A stretch of DNA of 64,000 nucleotides from Pseudomonas sp. R37(2017) (GTDB taxonomy: Bacteria; Pseudomonadota; Gammaproteobacteria; Pseudomonadales; Pseudomonadaceae), in the NCBI RefSeq assembly GCF_002113375.1, contig NZ_NEHO01000008.1, positions 42,134 through 106,133 of the forward strand, in the 5' to 3' direction. Both the position numbers and the translations under genes were made by a program. The notes under the pieces were generated by a model. That model did no database searches. It worked only from the letters and a program-made list of their open reading frames with translations, and was not told the DNA's origin. Positions 36,377 to 50,097 of this stretch are shown in pieces. Each line of letters starts with the position of its first letter. The stretch's first letter is position 1.

Positions 36377-37543
36377 ATGAAAAACACGCTTTTTGGCATC
36401 GCCGTGTGCGTCGCGGCGCCTTTCGCCGATGCAGCCGGGTCAGACAGTCTCAGCCAGCCCGGGGCTGCCCAGCAGATCAGCCGTGCAGGCAGCCAGGCTT
36501 CGGTCGCGGGTCCCGAGGAATACTTCACCGGCCGGGTGCGCGTCGATCCGTTGTTTGCCGCCACTGGCGAAAACAATGCGTCTGGCGCTTACGTCACTTT
36601 CGAGCCCGGCGCGCGATCGGCCTGGCATACCCATCCTGCCGGCCAGCGGTTGGTCGTGATGTCCGGTGTGGGGCTGACGCAGGAGTGGGGCAAGCCCGTT
36701 CAGGAAATCCATCCGGGCGATGTGATTGTCTGCCCGCCGGGCGTCAAGCACTGGCATGGTGCCGCTCCGGCAAGCACCATGACGCACCTGGCCGTGACCG
36801 GTTCGGTAGAGGGCAAAAGCGTGCAGTGGCTGGAGAAAGTCACCGATGCGCAGTACGGCGCCCAGGGTTCCAAAGCACCGCAGACGGTGGCTCAACCCGC
36901 ATCGCAGACATTGTCCGGCAAACAGCAGGCCATCCCCTTGATTGCCGCCGCCATGGCCACGAGCGATATTCCCCGGCTCAACGTTGCCCTGAACCAGGGG
37001 CTGGATGCCGGGATGACAGTCAGCGAGGCCAAGGAAATACTGGTCCAGCTTTACGCCTACAGTGGCTTTCCGCGCAGCCTCAATGCCCTTGGCGAGTTGA
37101 TGAAAGTGGTGGAGGCGCGTAAACAGCGCGGCGTGCAGGACGATCCCGGGCGTGAGCCGGGTCGCATGATCCCTGTCGGCGATGAGCTGCTGTCGGTCGG
37201 CAAGGCCAACCAGACGCGCATTGCCGGGGCGCCGGTGCAGGGGCCGCTGTTCGATTTCGTTCCCGTCATCAACCAGTACCTGCAAGCGCATTTGTTCGGC
37301 GATATTTTCGAGCGAGACAACCTTGACTGGCAAAGCCGGGAACTGGCGACCGTCGCAGCGCTGGCCGCTACGCCGGGTGTGGAGTCACAACTGCGTTCGC
37401 ACATGGCCGCCAGCCTGCGGGTCGGGTTGACCGTCGCGCAATTGCGTCAGTTGACCGGGCTACTGGCGGAACAGGGCGATGCCGATGCGGCGAAGCGGGC
37501 CACCGAGGCGCTCGACGCCACCCAGGCCAATCAGCCCGGATAG
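36377..37543 (+). CDS. Exported cupin-carboxymuconolactone decarboxylase fusion
   Basis: 388 residues; AAGGAG upstream. Signal peptide MKNTLFGIAVCVAAPFADA. Residues about 55-140 form a cupin with metal ligands in SAWHTHPAGQRLVV and PPGVKHWHGAA. Two CMD-like alpha-helical units follow: NQGLDAGMTVSEAKEILVQL with AYSGFPRSLNAL (about 200-250), and DLDWQSRELATV-like helices near 320-370 (LDWQSRELATVAALAATPG). CMD proteins either decarboxylate carboxymuconolactone or act as AhpD-like thiol peroxidase partners. No CxxC is present, so the AhpD role is unlikely. Its end overlaps the convergent LysR gene by 13 bp. Confidence 0.88.
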   Translation: MKNTLFGIAVCVAAPFADAAGSDSLSQPGAAQQISRAGSQASVAGPEEYFTGRVRVDPLFAATGENNASGAYVTFEPGARSAWHTHPAGQRLVVMSGVGLTQEWGKPVQEIHPGDVIVCPPGVKHWHGAAPASTMTHLAVTGSVEGKSVQWLEKVTDAQYGAQGSKAPQTVAQPASQTLSGKQQAIPLIAAAMATSDIPRLNVALNQGLDAGMTVSEAKEILVQLYAYSGFPRSLNALGELMKVVEARKQRGVQDDPGREPGRMIPVGDELLSVGKANQTRIAGAPVQGPLFDFVPVINQYLQAHLFGDIFERDNLDWQSRELATVAALAATPGVESQLRSHMAASLRVGLTVAQLRQLTGLLAEQGDADAAKRATEALDATQANQPG

Positions 37544-38424
37544 CGCAGGGCTTCGCGCAGCAAGGTAAAGGCCGGTGAGCTCTGGCGTCGGCTCGGGTAA
37601 TAGAGGTGGTAGCCAGAGAACGGCTCGCACCAATCCGCGAGCACGTGGATCAAGCGCCCCTGCGCGACATGCTCCTGCACCAGGTCTTGCGGCATGTAAG
37701 CCAGACCCAACCCCTGGAGGGCGGCCTCCAGGCGCATGGCAATGTTGTTGAACACCAGTTGGCCTTCGACGCGGACTTTCAGTTCCTGGCCATTCTTCTC
37801 GAACTCCCATAGATACAGCCCGCCGTAAGTCGGCATGCGCAGGGTGATGCAGTTGTGCTGCATCAGATCAATCGGCACGACTGGCTTCGAGTATCGGGCG
37901 AAATACGCCGGGGAGCCGACCACCGCCATGCGCATGTCGGGGCCGATGCGCATGGCGATCATGTCCTTGGCGACCTGCTCACCCAATCGAACGCCGGCAT
38001 CGAAGCCTTCCGCCACGATGTCGGTAAAACCGTAGTCGACGATGATTTCGATGTTGAGGTCGGGATTGTCCGGCAGCAATTTTGCGAGCACGGGGTGCAG
38101 AACAGTGATCGCCGAATGCTCGCCGGCGGTGATCCGCAGTTTGCCGGCGGGCTTGTCGCGGAATTCACTGAGCAAGGCCAGCTCGGTGTCGATTTCTTCG
38201 AATCGGGGGGCGATCACCCGCAGCAGATGCTCACCGGCTTCGGTCGGTGAAACGCTGCGCGTGGTACGCGACAGCAACCTGACGCCCAGCCGATCCTCGA
38301 GCTGGCGCATGGCCCGGCTCAAGGCCGGTTGCGACATGCCCAGCCTGGCGGCGGCACGGGTGAAGCTGCGCTCCTGTGCCACGGCCGAGAAGATTGCCAA
38401 TTGGTCGTAGCTTTCGACGGTCAT
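37531..38424 (-). CDS. LysR-family transcriptional regulator
   Basis: 297 residues. The winged helix reads SYDQLAIFSAVAQERSFT with HTH RAAARLGMSQPALSRAMRQL and LGVRLLSRTTRSVSPTEAGE, followed by the effector-binding domain (about 90-290; GKLRITAGEHSAITVLHPVL). It is convergent with and overlaps the cupin-CMD gene by 13 bp, so it is the best candidate regulator for the exported hydrolase set although transcribed the other way. Many DmlR/CrgA-type LysR proteins control nearby oxidoreductase or cupin-CMD genes. The gltS gene lies 59 bp upstream in the same direction. Confidence 0.93.
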   Translation of the reverse strand: MTVESYDQLAIFSAVAQERSFTRAAARLGMSQPALSRAMRQLEDRLGVRLLSRTTRSVSPTEAGEHLLRVIAPRFEEIDTELALLSEFRDKPAGKLRITAGEHSAITVLHPVLAKLLPDNPDLNIEIIVDYGFTDIVAEGFDAGVRLGEQVAKDMIAMRIGPDMRMAVVGSPAYFARYSKPVVPIDLMQHNCITLRMPTYGGLYLWEFEKNGQELKVRVEGQLVFNNIAMRLEAALQGLGLAYMPQDLVQEHVAQGRLIHVLADWCEPFSGYHLYYPSRRQSSPAFTLLREALRYPG

Positions 38425-38483
38425 TTATTCGCACCTGTTATGAACCGGTAGCGATTATGCCATTCACAGGACCAATCGTAGCG

Positions 38484-39698
38484 CTACAAACCGCTGAACA
38501 TACTGATGATCACGGCGTTGACCAGGTCAATGAAAAAGCCGCATACCAAGGGCACGATCAGGAAGGCCTGGTGCGCCGCACCGTATTTTTGCGTCACGGT
38601 CGACATGTTGACGATGGCCGTTGCGGTGGATCCGAGGGCGATCCCGCCGAATCCCGAAGCAATCACGCTGGCTTCGTAATCGCGCCCCATGCAGCGGAAG
38701 ACCACGAAGTAGGTATAGGCGACCGTCAGCAGAATTTGCAGGGTCAGCGCGCACAGGATGAACATCAAGGCGCCGCTCAGTTGCCATAGTTGCAGCCCCA
38801 TCAGGGCCATGGTCAAGAACATGCCCAGGCAGATATCGGAGATCAGCGACAGACCCAGGCTGGCACCGCTCCAGGTTTTCAGTCGTTGATCACCCACAAA
38901 GGCGAGAACGAGGTGGTGAATGACGATGCCCGCGAACAGGCAACTGACAAATTTGGGCAGGGTGACGCCGGCATCGACCAGCAGCAGGTTGAGCCCATAG
39001 CCGGCCATCAGGGTCAGGTTGAGCCACATCCAGGCCCAGAGCACGTCGTAGTAATCCAGTGGCTTGCTCGGTTGTTGGTCGAGAATGCCAACTTCCAGTG
39101 CCGCATCCCCGGAGGTTGACAGGTGGTAACGATGTATCAGTCGGTTGGCGATCGGGCCGCCAATGACGCAAGCGGCAATCAGGCCGACGGTGTTGCTGGC
39201 GATGCCCAGTTCGTGTGCGTTACCGATTCCCAGCTTTTCCACGAACAGCGGGGCCCAGGCCAGGGTCGTGCCCACCCCACCCGTGAGGGAAATGGAGCCC
39301 ACCATCAAGCCCGCCTTGGGATCAAGCCCGAACGCCTCGGCCACACCCATGCCCAGCGAGTTCTGCAGAAGAATGAATACAGCGGCGAGTAACAGCAGGA
39401 TCAGCAGCGGGCGCCCACCTTTGAGCAGTTGGCGCATGTCCGATTTCAAGCCAATGCCGGCAAAGAAATAGAGCAGCAGGGTGTCGCGAACCTGTAAATC
39501 GAATTCGATCTGGACATTCAGGCCGAAGTAAAGCAGGGACGTCACCGCCGCACAGACGAAGCCGCCGACGACCGACTCGGGGATACAGTATTGACGTAGA
39601 AAGGTGTTGTGCTGGACGAGGGTCTTGCCGAGGAAAAGCAGAAGGATGGCGAGTGTAAAGCTCACGAGACCGTGAACCTGGAAGATCTGTGAAGTCAT
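38484..39698 (-). CDS. gltS: Sodium/glutamate symporter GltS
   Basis: 404 residues, polytopic, about ten to twelve hydrophobic segments. GltS signatures: LGKTLVQHNTFLRQYCIPESVVGG at the N-terminus, YFFAGIGLKSDMRQLLKGGRP, SISLTGGVGTTLAWAPLFVE (the glycine-rich hairpin of the first half), and the repeat IASGFGGIALGSTATAIVNM in the second half. The protein imports L-glutamate with Na+ across the inner membrane. Length and two-hairpin layout match E. coli GltS (about 400 residues). It precedes the LysR gene on the same strand. Confidence 0.96.
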   Translation of the reverse strand: MTSQIFQVHGLVSFTLAILLLFLGKTLVQHNTFLRQYCIPESVVGGFVCAAVTSLLYFGLNVQIEFDLQVRDTLLLYFFAGIGLKSDMRQLLKGGRPLLILLLLAAVFILLQNSLGMGVAEAFGLDPKAGLMVGSISLTGGVGTTLAWAPLFVEKLGIGNAHELGIASNTVGLIAACVIGGPIANRLIHRYHLSTSGDAALEVGILDQQPSKPLDYYDVLWAWMWLNLTLMAGYGLNLLLVDAGVTLPKFVSCLFAGIVIHHLVLAFVGDQRLKTWSGASLGLSLISDICLGMFLTMALMGLQLWQLSGALMFILCALTLQILLTVAYTYFVVFRCMGRDYEASVIASGFGGIALGSTATAIVNMSTVTQKYGAAHQAFLIVPLVCGFFIDLVNAVIISMFSGL

Positions 39699-39953
39699 TT
39701 AAGGCCTGCCTAAAAACTGAAAAATCATTATCAGGATTCGGTCGTTCATTGTTTAGACCTGTGTCAATGAACGGTCGATAGGCTAAATGCCAGCCTTGCT
39801 GGTGCTGGCAGCTACCTGATCATCAACACTGAGGACAGCCTAGCCGCTCCTGCATTGTCCAGGAGCCGCGCCGTGGCTTGCTCCCTCTGCAACGCGTGAA
39901 CGACGTCAAGGCCCGGGGCCGTTAGCCAGGTCTTTCGCAGGTTTTTACTGCGC

Positions 39954-39981
39954 AAAAAAAGGCCCGCCGATGTGGCGGGCC
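39954..39981 (-). terminator. Intrinsic terminator after the acyltransferase gene
   Basis: On the minus strand the stem GGCCCGCC-ACATC-GGCGGGCC is followed by seven Ts, six bases after the acyltransferase stop. The facing plus-strand tail is only moderately T-rich. Confidence 0.88.
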
Positions 39982-39987
39982 TCTTTG

Positions 39988-41094
39988 TTACACGAGCGCC
40001 GGGCGCTCTTTCTGTGGTTCCGGCTCCGCTGCAGGAGCTGGCACTGCGAAGCTATCGGCGAAGTTTTTCTGGCGGGGCTCTTTCTGACCACCTTCGGACA
40101 CCATCCGGATAACTTTGCGCGCCGGCTCTTCAACGCAGTGGTACAGGAACATCGAGAAGGCGAGGATGATAGGGATCTCATACTTCAGATCCATCATGCC
40201 AAACAGCTTGCGCTCAACAAACAGCACCATGATGTGACACATGTAGAGGCTGAAACTGATTTTCCCGAGATAGACCGAGACTGGGTTGGAAAACGCCCAG
40301 ATCGGGCCTGCACGGAACAGACTGGCAATCATCACGATCACGAGGAACGGGAAAACAATGTTGAAGTAGTACTGGATGCTGGTTGCCCAGAGCATCAGCA
40401 GGATCAGCGGGGCTATCGCGATTGCGATGACTCTCCAGAGTCTGGAGTCCGGCAGGTCATGGCATACCTGGTAGGTGCAGTATCCGGCTACAAAGTAGAC
40501 GATGCACTTGATGGTCCAGATGCCATTGGCAAGCAAATTCGGTTGCAGGAAGGGCGCATAGAGTGCCAGACCGATCAAAAGCAGTGAGAACGAAATCTTT
40601 CCCCACTTTCTCGTGAAATAGGCGACAAACGGAAAGGTCAGGTATGCCGCCCACTCGCAACTGATCGACCACGAAGGCTGGTTGAATGTCAGGTCGGGGG
40701 TTATGCCCCATGCGTGCACCAGAAACAGGTTCGCGTAGAACGTGTAGGCACTGTCGACCGGCGACCATTCATATAGACGATGCATCGGCAGAATGAAGGC
40801 TGTACCGACCAGCATGAACAAGTGCACCGGGTAGATCCGGGCAAGCCTGGCTACCCAGAAATTTTTCGCTGCCCTTGGACTGACACCGTCTGCAAAGTCT
40901 TTGCCGTGGACATAGGCCAGAATGAAACCGGACAGGACAAAAAATACATCGACGCCGAGGCCTCTCGTTTGGAAGAGAAATGCCAGGCTGCCGTAGGCAT
41001 TGGCGAGCTCGCCGTATCGAATGTGAAGCAGCAGGACCGACAGGGCGGCGAATCCCCGTAACCCGGTCAGGTTTTGTATATGTGCGGCGCGCAT
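39988..41094 (-). CDS. Acyltransferase-3 (OafA/YrhL) membrane protein
   Basis: 368 residues from ATG 41094, which has GGAG 6 bases upstream; a second ATG lies four codons earlier without such a site. Family signatures: LTGLRGFAALSVLLLHIRY with the catalytic His of the R/K-G-x10-H pattern, LGVDVFFVLSGFILAYVH, and FWVARLARIYPVHLFML. About ten hydrophobic segments follow. These proteins O-acetylate or acylate sugars at the inner membrane (LPS, exopolysaccharide, osmoregulated glucans). The last 35 residues are charged and proline/alanine-rich. It is a single gene with its own terminator. Confidence 0.93.
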   Translation of the reverse strand: MRAAHIQNLTGLRGFAALSVLLLHIRYGELANAYGSLAFLFQTRGLGVDVFFVLSGFILAYVHGKDFADGVSPRAAKNFWVARLARIYPVHLFMLVGTAFILPMHRLYEWSPVDSAYTFYANLFLVHAWGITPDLTFNQPSWSISCEWAAYLTFPFVAYFTRKWGKISFSLLLIGLALYAPFLQPNLLANGIWTIKCIVYFVAGYCTYQVCHDLPDSRLWRVIAIAIAPLILLMLWATSIQYYFNIVFPFLVIVMIASLFRAGPIWAFSNPVSVYLGKISFSLYMCHIMVLFVERKLFGMMDLKYEIPIILAFSMFLYHCVEEPARKVIRMVSEGGQKEPRQKNFADSFAVPAPAAEPEPQKERPALV

Positions 41095-41106
41095 CAAGCA
41101 CTCCAT

Positions 41107-41446
41107 TGCGGTTGTCTGGCAGGTCGAGCCCGGAGGAGGGCGGCGATTAAATCACAGCTTTGTTACAAAACATATCAGTGGCCACTACATTGGCTTCACT
41201 GGCGACAGAAAGCCGTCATGGCGCTGCATGTGTGCAAATTTTGTGCCGTTTATCGAGCCGCTGATCAGTATTCCGAGAGTACGGTGGCGCACTGAGAAGT
41301 GAAGAGGCGCCCGCTTTCATGGGGTCTGCGCCTCTTGTCTGTCTTTGCTGGCGGGCAGTGTTCGAGCAGTGACGGCTGCTCGTCGGGGCTCCATCGCCGA
41401 GCCGCGGTCCTTAAACCCAACTCCGCAACGCCATCCGTCTATCGCA
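41107..41446. other. Intergenic region before the small hypothetical gene
   Basis: 340 bp without a supported gene. An AGTGGCCACT palindrome lies at about 41176-41185. The 41150-41185 stretch is relatively AT-rich (TTGTTACAAAACATATC) and could hold the acyltransferase promoter. Nothing else stands out. Confidence 0.3.
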
Positions 41447-41734
41447 ATGAACGAGCATTTGCCGTCGCCCTCTACTGAACAAAGACGACGGAGCGATGCA
41501 GTCATGTACAGCGAAGCGAAAATGCTGGCCTTCGGCAAATGGCACGAACTTTTGACGGATCCCGAAATCCTGATAGGTGCGCAAGAACGATATGACGAGT
41601 TGCTCAAGCTGGCTGACGACTTTCGATGTCGAGGCGTCATCGACAGGTCAGAGCGCAACACACTGATCGAAATTGCGACGGCGGCCTACACACGATCAGT
41701 AGCCGACCTTTCAACGAGGGACGCTGGATCTTGA
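41447..41734 (+). CDS. Small conserved-looking hypothetical protein
   Basis: 95 residues from ATG 41447, or 76 from ATG 41504, which has GGAG about 10 bases upstream and may be the true start. The C-terminal part is helical and charged (AKMLAFGKWHELLTDPEILI, then GAQERYDELLKLADDFRCRG and TLIEIATAAYTRSV). No signal peptide or membrane segment is seen. The stop is 45 bp before the VOC gene, in the same direction. I do not recognise a family. Codon use is like that of neighbouring genes, which supports it being real. Confidence 0.6.
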   Translation: MNEHLPSPSTEQRRRSDAVMYSEAKMLAFGKWHELLTDPEILIGAQERYDELLKLADDFRCRGVIDRSERNTLIEIATAAYTRSVADLSTRDAGS

Positions 41735-41779
41735 CGATGGCCCGGTTCATTTCGTCGTCCAAGACGCCGAGGAGAGATC

Positions 41780-42229
41780 ATGACGGTCAAGCGTATGGAT
41801 AACATCGGTATCGTTGTCGAAGACATCGATGCCGCCATTGAATTCTTTACCGAGCTGGGGCTTGAGTTCGAGGGACGCGCTCCAATCGAAGGTGACTGGG
41901 CAGATGGTGTCACTGGATTGCGCGGCATGCGCGTCGAGATTGCCATGATGCGTACGCCGGACAGTTACAGCCGCCTCGAGTTGTCCCGATTCCTCGCACC
42001 ACCTGTGGTCGCCGACCACCGAAGCGCCCCGGTGAACGCGCTCGGCTACCTGCGCGTCATGTTCACCGTGGAGGACATCGACGACACGCTCGCCAGGCTC
42101 AAAAAGCGCGGCGCGGAGCTCGTCGGCAAAGTGGCCCGGTACGAAGACATGTATCGTCTGTGTTACATCCGCGGTCCCGAAGGAATTCTCATCGGACTTG
42201 CCCAGGAGCTGGGGCCGCGGGCTTCTTGA
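41780..42229 (+). CDS. VOC/glyoxalase-superfamily protein
   Basis: 149 residues; GGAGAG upstream of ATG 41780. The fold repeat is clear: MDNIGIVVEDIDAAIEFFTE with a beta-alpha-beta start, and the second half RVMFTVEDIDDTLARLKKRG, ending YIRGPEGILIGLAQELG with the typical metal Glu region. Vicinal-oxygen-chelate proteins include lyases, dioxygenases and antibiotic-resistance binders, so no substrate is assigned. It is convergent with the receiver-kinase gene at 42245 (15 bp between stops). Confidence 0.88.
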   Translation: MTVKRMDNIGIVVEDIDAAIEFFTELGLEFEGRAPIEGDWADGVTGLRGMRVEIAMMRTPDSYSRLELSRFLAPPVVADHRSAPVNALGYLRVMFTVEDIDDTLARLKKRGAELVGKVARYEDMYRLCYIRGPEGILIGLAQELGPRAS

Positions 42230-42244
42230 TCCTGGAAACCCAAG

Positions 42245-43384
42245 TCAGTCGAGTGGCAGCGATATCGTCAATCTCGTTCCTTTGTCCGGTGCGCTGTCGA
42301 TCGTCAATTCCCCGCCCAGCATGCTGATGCGTTCCTTCATCCCCACCAACCCGAACGAGTTCAATTTTTTGCGATCCGTCATGCCAATGCCATTGTCTTC
42401 GATCTGCAGGTAAAGCCGGTGATCCTCCTTGTAGAGTTCGACATGCACCTGTGTCGCTTGTGCGTGCCGGGCAATATTCGACAGCGATTCCTGCACGATG
42501 CGGAACAGCGTCGTGGCGGACTTTTCATTCAGATCGCAACGGTAATTCTGCTCTTTCACCGACATCGTGCAATCGATCGCGCTGCGCTGCCGGAACTCTT
42601 CAAGCTGCCACTCGATCGCGGCCTGCAATCCCAGATCGAGTACGGGCGGCCGAAGATCATTGATGATGCTGCGGACGCTGCGGATGGCTGTATCGAGATG
42701 GTTCAGGGCATCGCTGGCCTTTTCATTGAGCCTGGGGTGCATGGCACTGGTGCGCGCCTGCAGCATGGAAACATCCATTCGCAACGCCAGCAGACTCTGT
42801 CCCAGTTCGTCATGGATGTCGCGTGCGATCCGCTTTCGCTCTTCTTCCTTGATGTGTTCCTGATAAGAGGCCAGTTCACGCAGCAGCCGCTTCGATTGCA
42901 GCAATTCTTCGGCCTGCATCGTCAATTTGCGCTGCAGGTAGAACAGGTCGACAAACACCCGGATCTTGGCGCGAAGAACCTCGGCCACGATCGGCGAGAA
43001 GATGTAATCCACTGCGCCGGACGTATAACCGTGGAAACGCTCGGAATCCGTATCGGCCTCAGCCGTGACGAAGATGATGGGCGTGTGGGCCGACTTCGGA
43101 CGGCCGTGTATGAGTGCCGCGGTTTCAAAACCGTCCATCACCGGCATTTTCACATCGAGCAGAATGACGGCGAAGTCGCGCTGCAACAGCAGGCGCAGTG
43201 CCTCGCGACCGGAAGTCGCCATGGCAGTATCGAGGCCCATGTCGGCAATCACCGCGGCAAGCGCCGCAAGCTTGGCGGGATTGTCATCCACCAGCAACAC
43301 GGGGGCTGGCACGCCATCGGGCGGGAGCGGTTGCCGCACCTGGGCTCTTTCTTTGAATACCGGGGGTTCCTGCTGCATATTCAT
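42245..43384 (-). CDS. Receiver-HisKA_3 histidine kinase
   Basis: 379 residues from ATG 43384. An N-terminal receiver (about 28-145) has Asp34-35 region VDDNP and phospho-acceptor Asp77 (VILLDVKMP). The usual Lys in DYITKP is replaced by Ser130 (DYIFSP). A coiled coil follows, then HisKA_3 with His191 in RIARDIHDELGQSL and a NarX-type HATPase (DLGLQAAIEWQL, IVQESLSNIARHAQATQ, DNGIGM, GLVGMKERI). HisKA_3 kinases usually phosphorylate NarL/LuxR regulators; one lies at 48599. The gene is 43 bp downstream of the poly-HAMP kinase on the same strand, so the two are probably co-transcribed. Cytoplasmic, no TM. Confidence 0.94.
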   Translation of the reverse strand: MNMQQEPPVFKERAQVRQPLPPDGVPAPVLLVDDNPAKLAALAAVIADMGLDTAMATSGREALRLLLQRDFAVILLDVKMPVMDGFETAALIHGRPKSAHTPIIFVTAEADTDSERFHGYTSGAVDYIFSPIVAEVLRAKIRVFVDLFYLQRKLTMQAEELLQSKRLLRELASYQEHIKEEERKRIARDIHDELGQSLLALRMDVSMLQARTSAMHPRLNEKASDALNHLDTAIRSVRSIINDLRPPVLDLGLQAAIEWQLEEFRQRSAIDCTMSVKEQNYRCDLNEKSATTLFRIVQESLSNIARHAQATQVHVELYKEDHRLYLQIEDNGIGMTDRKKLNSFGLVGMKERISMLGGELTIDSAPDKGTRLTISLPLD

Positions 43385-43427
43385 GTCACTTCGGTTAGAA
43401 CTGTCGCGCAATCAGCGCGGTACAGCG

Positions 43428-48290
<4,863 letters not shown>

Positions 48291-48598
48291 GTCTATGTCC
48301 AGTCAGGTTTGATGCCACGCGCAAGGCGTCATGCAGGAGCCAGCATTGCAGTATTGACCCTGCTGAAAACCGAGCGTTGCGTTACGAAATATTAGCAAGG
48401 TTGGCGCGATGCCCCTGATCCTGAGACAAAAGTGCGAGTGCGCTACGGGACTGCTAACGTCAAGCTCTGCAGTAGATTCCATGGCTTGCTGGCCACTGGC
48501 CGCAGGGTTAGGGTGGGAATGCATGAGCGCGCTCCACCGTGTCGGCGGGCTCAACGTCATCTGTGCATCGAGACACGATACGACCAGGGCCTTGCGTG
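48291..48598. other. Divergent intergenic region of the signalling island
   Basis: 308 bp between the start of the poly-HAMP kinase and the NarL-type regulator. It should contain both promoters. No consensus sigma-70 or sigma-54 site or strong palindrome is clear to me. Confidence 0.3.
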
Positions 48599-49240
48599 AT
48601 GATTGATCGCAAAATCAGAGTCTTGCTGGTAGATGATCACAGCATCGTGCGCAGCGGCGTGCGACGCATGCTGGAGACTGCCAGCGAGATCGACGTAACG
48701 GGTGAGGCCGGGACGGCGCAAGACGCAATGCTGCTGGTCCGGGAGCAGGATTTCGACGTGGCGCTGGTCGATATTCAACTGCCCGACAAGACCGGCCTCC
48801 AACTCCTCAAGCTCATGCGTGCGGAAAAGCCCAGGCTCGCGGTTCTGATGTTGAGCATGCATTCGGTCGAGGCCTATGCGTTACGCGCAATCAAGCTGGG
48901 TGCTGCGGGGTACCTCACCAAAGATATTTCCGCCGCCACCCTGGTTGCGGCAGTTCGCAAGGTGGCCTCGGGCGGCAAGCATGTCAGTCCTGAGCTGGCA
49001 GAAAAGCTGGTGAACGTTATCGGCAAAGGCGATGCGGCCCCCCACGAAGCGCTATCCGACCGGGAGCTTGAAGTGCTGAAGCTCCTGGCTTCAGGCGAGA
49101 AAATCGTTCGCATCGCTCAGATATTGCACTTGAGCCCGAGTACCGTCACGACGTACCGGGCACGCATCCTGGAAAAAACAGGGCTGGACAGCAACGCGAA
49201 ACTGGCCCGCTATGCACTCGAAAACGGCCTGTTGACCTAG
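48599..49240 (+). CDS. NarL/LuxR-family response regulator
   Basis: 213 residues from ATG 48599. Receiver 1-125: acidic VDDHS, phospho-acceptor Asp58 (VALVDIQLP), Lys in GYLTKDI. C-terminal LuxR helix-turn-helix: LSDRELEVLKLLASGEKIVR, IAQILHLSPSTVTTYRARIL, EKTGLDSNAKLARYALENGL. The sequence is UvrY/NarL-like. It is divergent from the poly-HAMP kinase and the receiver-HisKA_3 kinase, which would be its natural phosphodonor. No repeated TAAG-type operator was found nearby. Confidence 0.95.
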   Translation: MIDRKIRVLLVDDHSIVRSGVRRMLETASEIDVTGEAGTAQDAMLLVREQDFDVALVDIQLPDKTGLQLLKLMRAEKPRLAVLMLSMHSVEAYALRAIKLGAAGYLTKDISAATLVAAVRKVASGGKHVSPELAEKLVNVIGKGDAAPHEALSDRELEVLKLLASGEKIVRIAQILHLSPSTVTTYRARILEKTGLDSNAKLARYALENGLLT

Positions 49241-49430
49241 AGCGCCCAGCCTGCTTGTAGTGGAACCACTACAAGCGCTTGGCCGATATCTCTACAAAGA
49301 AGTCCCGCTAACGTCGATAGTGGGATCTGTTGCACTTAAGCATATTTACCTCTCGAAAAATGTCGTCCGCTGAATGGAGTTGTCTTCGTCAGTGTGTTGT
49401 ACCGCCATGTCATGTATGAGAGGTGAAGTC

Positions 49431-49940
49431 ATGCAGGTCACCCACACAGAACCATTGAGGGCACTGATGCCTGCCAGAGATACAGGCTCTTTGCGTCTGT
49501 TTATCGTTGAGGATTCCAACGCCGTGCCAGCGCTGTGGCGCACGGTGTTGCCACGGATCACCGGCCTGTCACTTGCCGGGATGTTCCACCGCGCAACGGC
49601 CGCGATCGTCGCCATCCGGCGTGAACCGCCCGATGTCGTCCTGCTGGACGTCAACCTCGGCGACGGTCAGGGCATGGAAGTATTGCGTCTGGTCGCAGCC
49701 GAGTATCCGCTGACAAAAGTCATAGTGGTCAGCAATCGCGCCGAACCGACACATTGGAAGTACTTCACAAAAGCGGGAGCCTACGCCTTCTACGACAAGA
49801 ACCGTGAACTGGCCATCATGTGCCGCATGTTGGAGCGTTTGGCCAAGTTCTTGTTACCCGAGGATTTTTCCTGCTGGCAATCATCCCCCAATGGGAGCAG
49901 TACCCCATGGAACCAATCGGTAAAGAACACGACTTTCTAG
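49431..49940 (+). CDS. Single-domain response regulator
   Basis: 169 residues. ATG 49431 has GAGGTGAAG upstream. One receiver domain: IVEDSNAVPALWRTVLP (acidic ED), phospho-acceptor Asp73 (VVLLDVNLGDG), SNRA-type Thr/Ser position, YDKNREL with the conserved Lys. The C-terminal 35 residues are short and without a recognisable DNA-binding domain, so it probably acts by protein interaction or as a phosphate sink. It follows the NarL-type regulator by 190 bp, within the signalling island. Confidence 0.88.
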   Translation: MQVTHTEPLRALMPARDTGSLRLFIVEDSNAVPALWRTVLPRITGLSLAGMFHRATAAIVAIRREPPDVVLLDVNLGDGQGMEVLRLVAAEYPLTKVIVVSNRAEPTHWKYFTKAGAYAFYDKNRELAIMCRMLERLAKFLLPEDFSCWQSSPNGSSTPWNQSVKNTTF

Positions 49941-50097
49941 CCGTGCTGCAGCCGCTTGAACGTTCTCGACTGCTTCAGGATATGCATATGGGAGCAAGTT
50001 GCCCGAGTCAGAAAAGACGCTGAATCGATATTCGCAAGTTGAGCGCGAAGTGTGCGCTGCATTCTTGTTGAATCAATGTTCCAACTGGAGAAAAACC

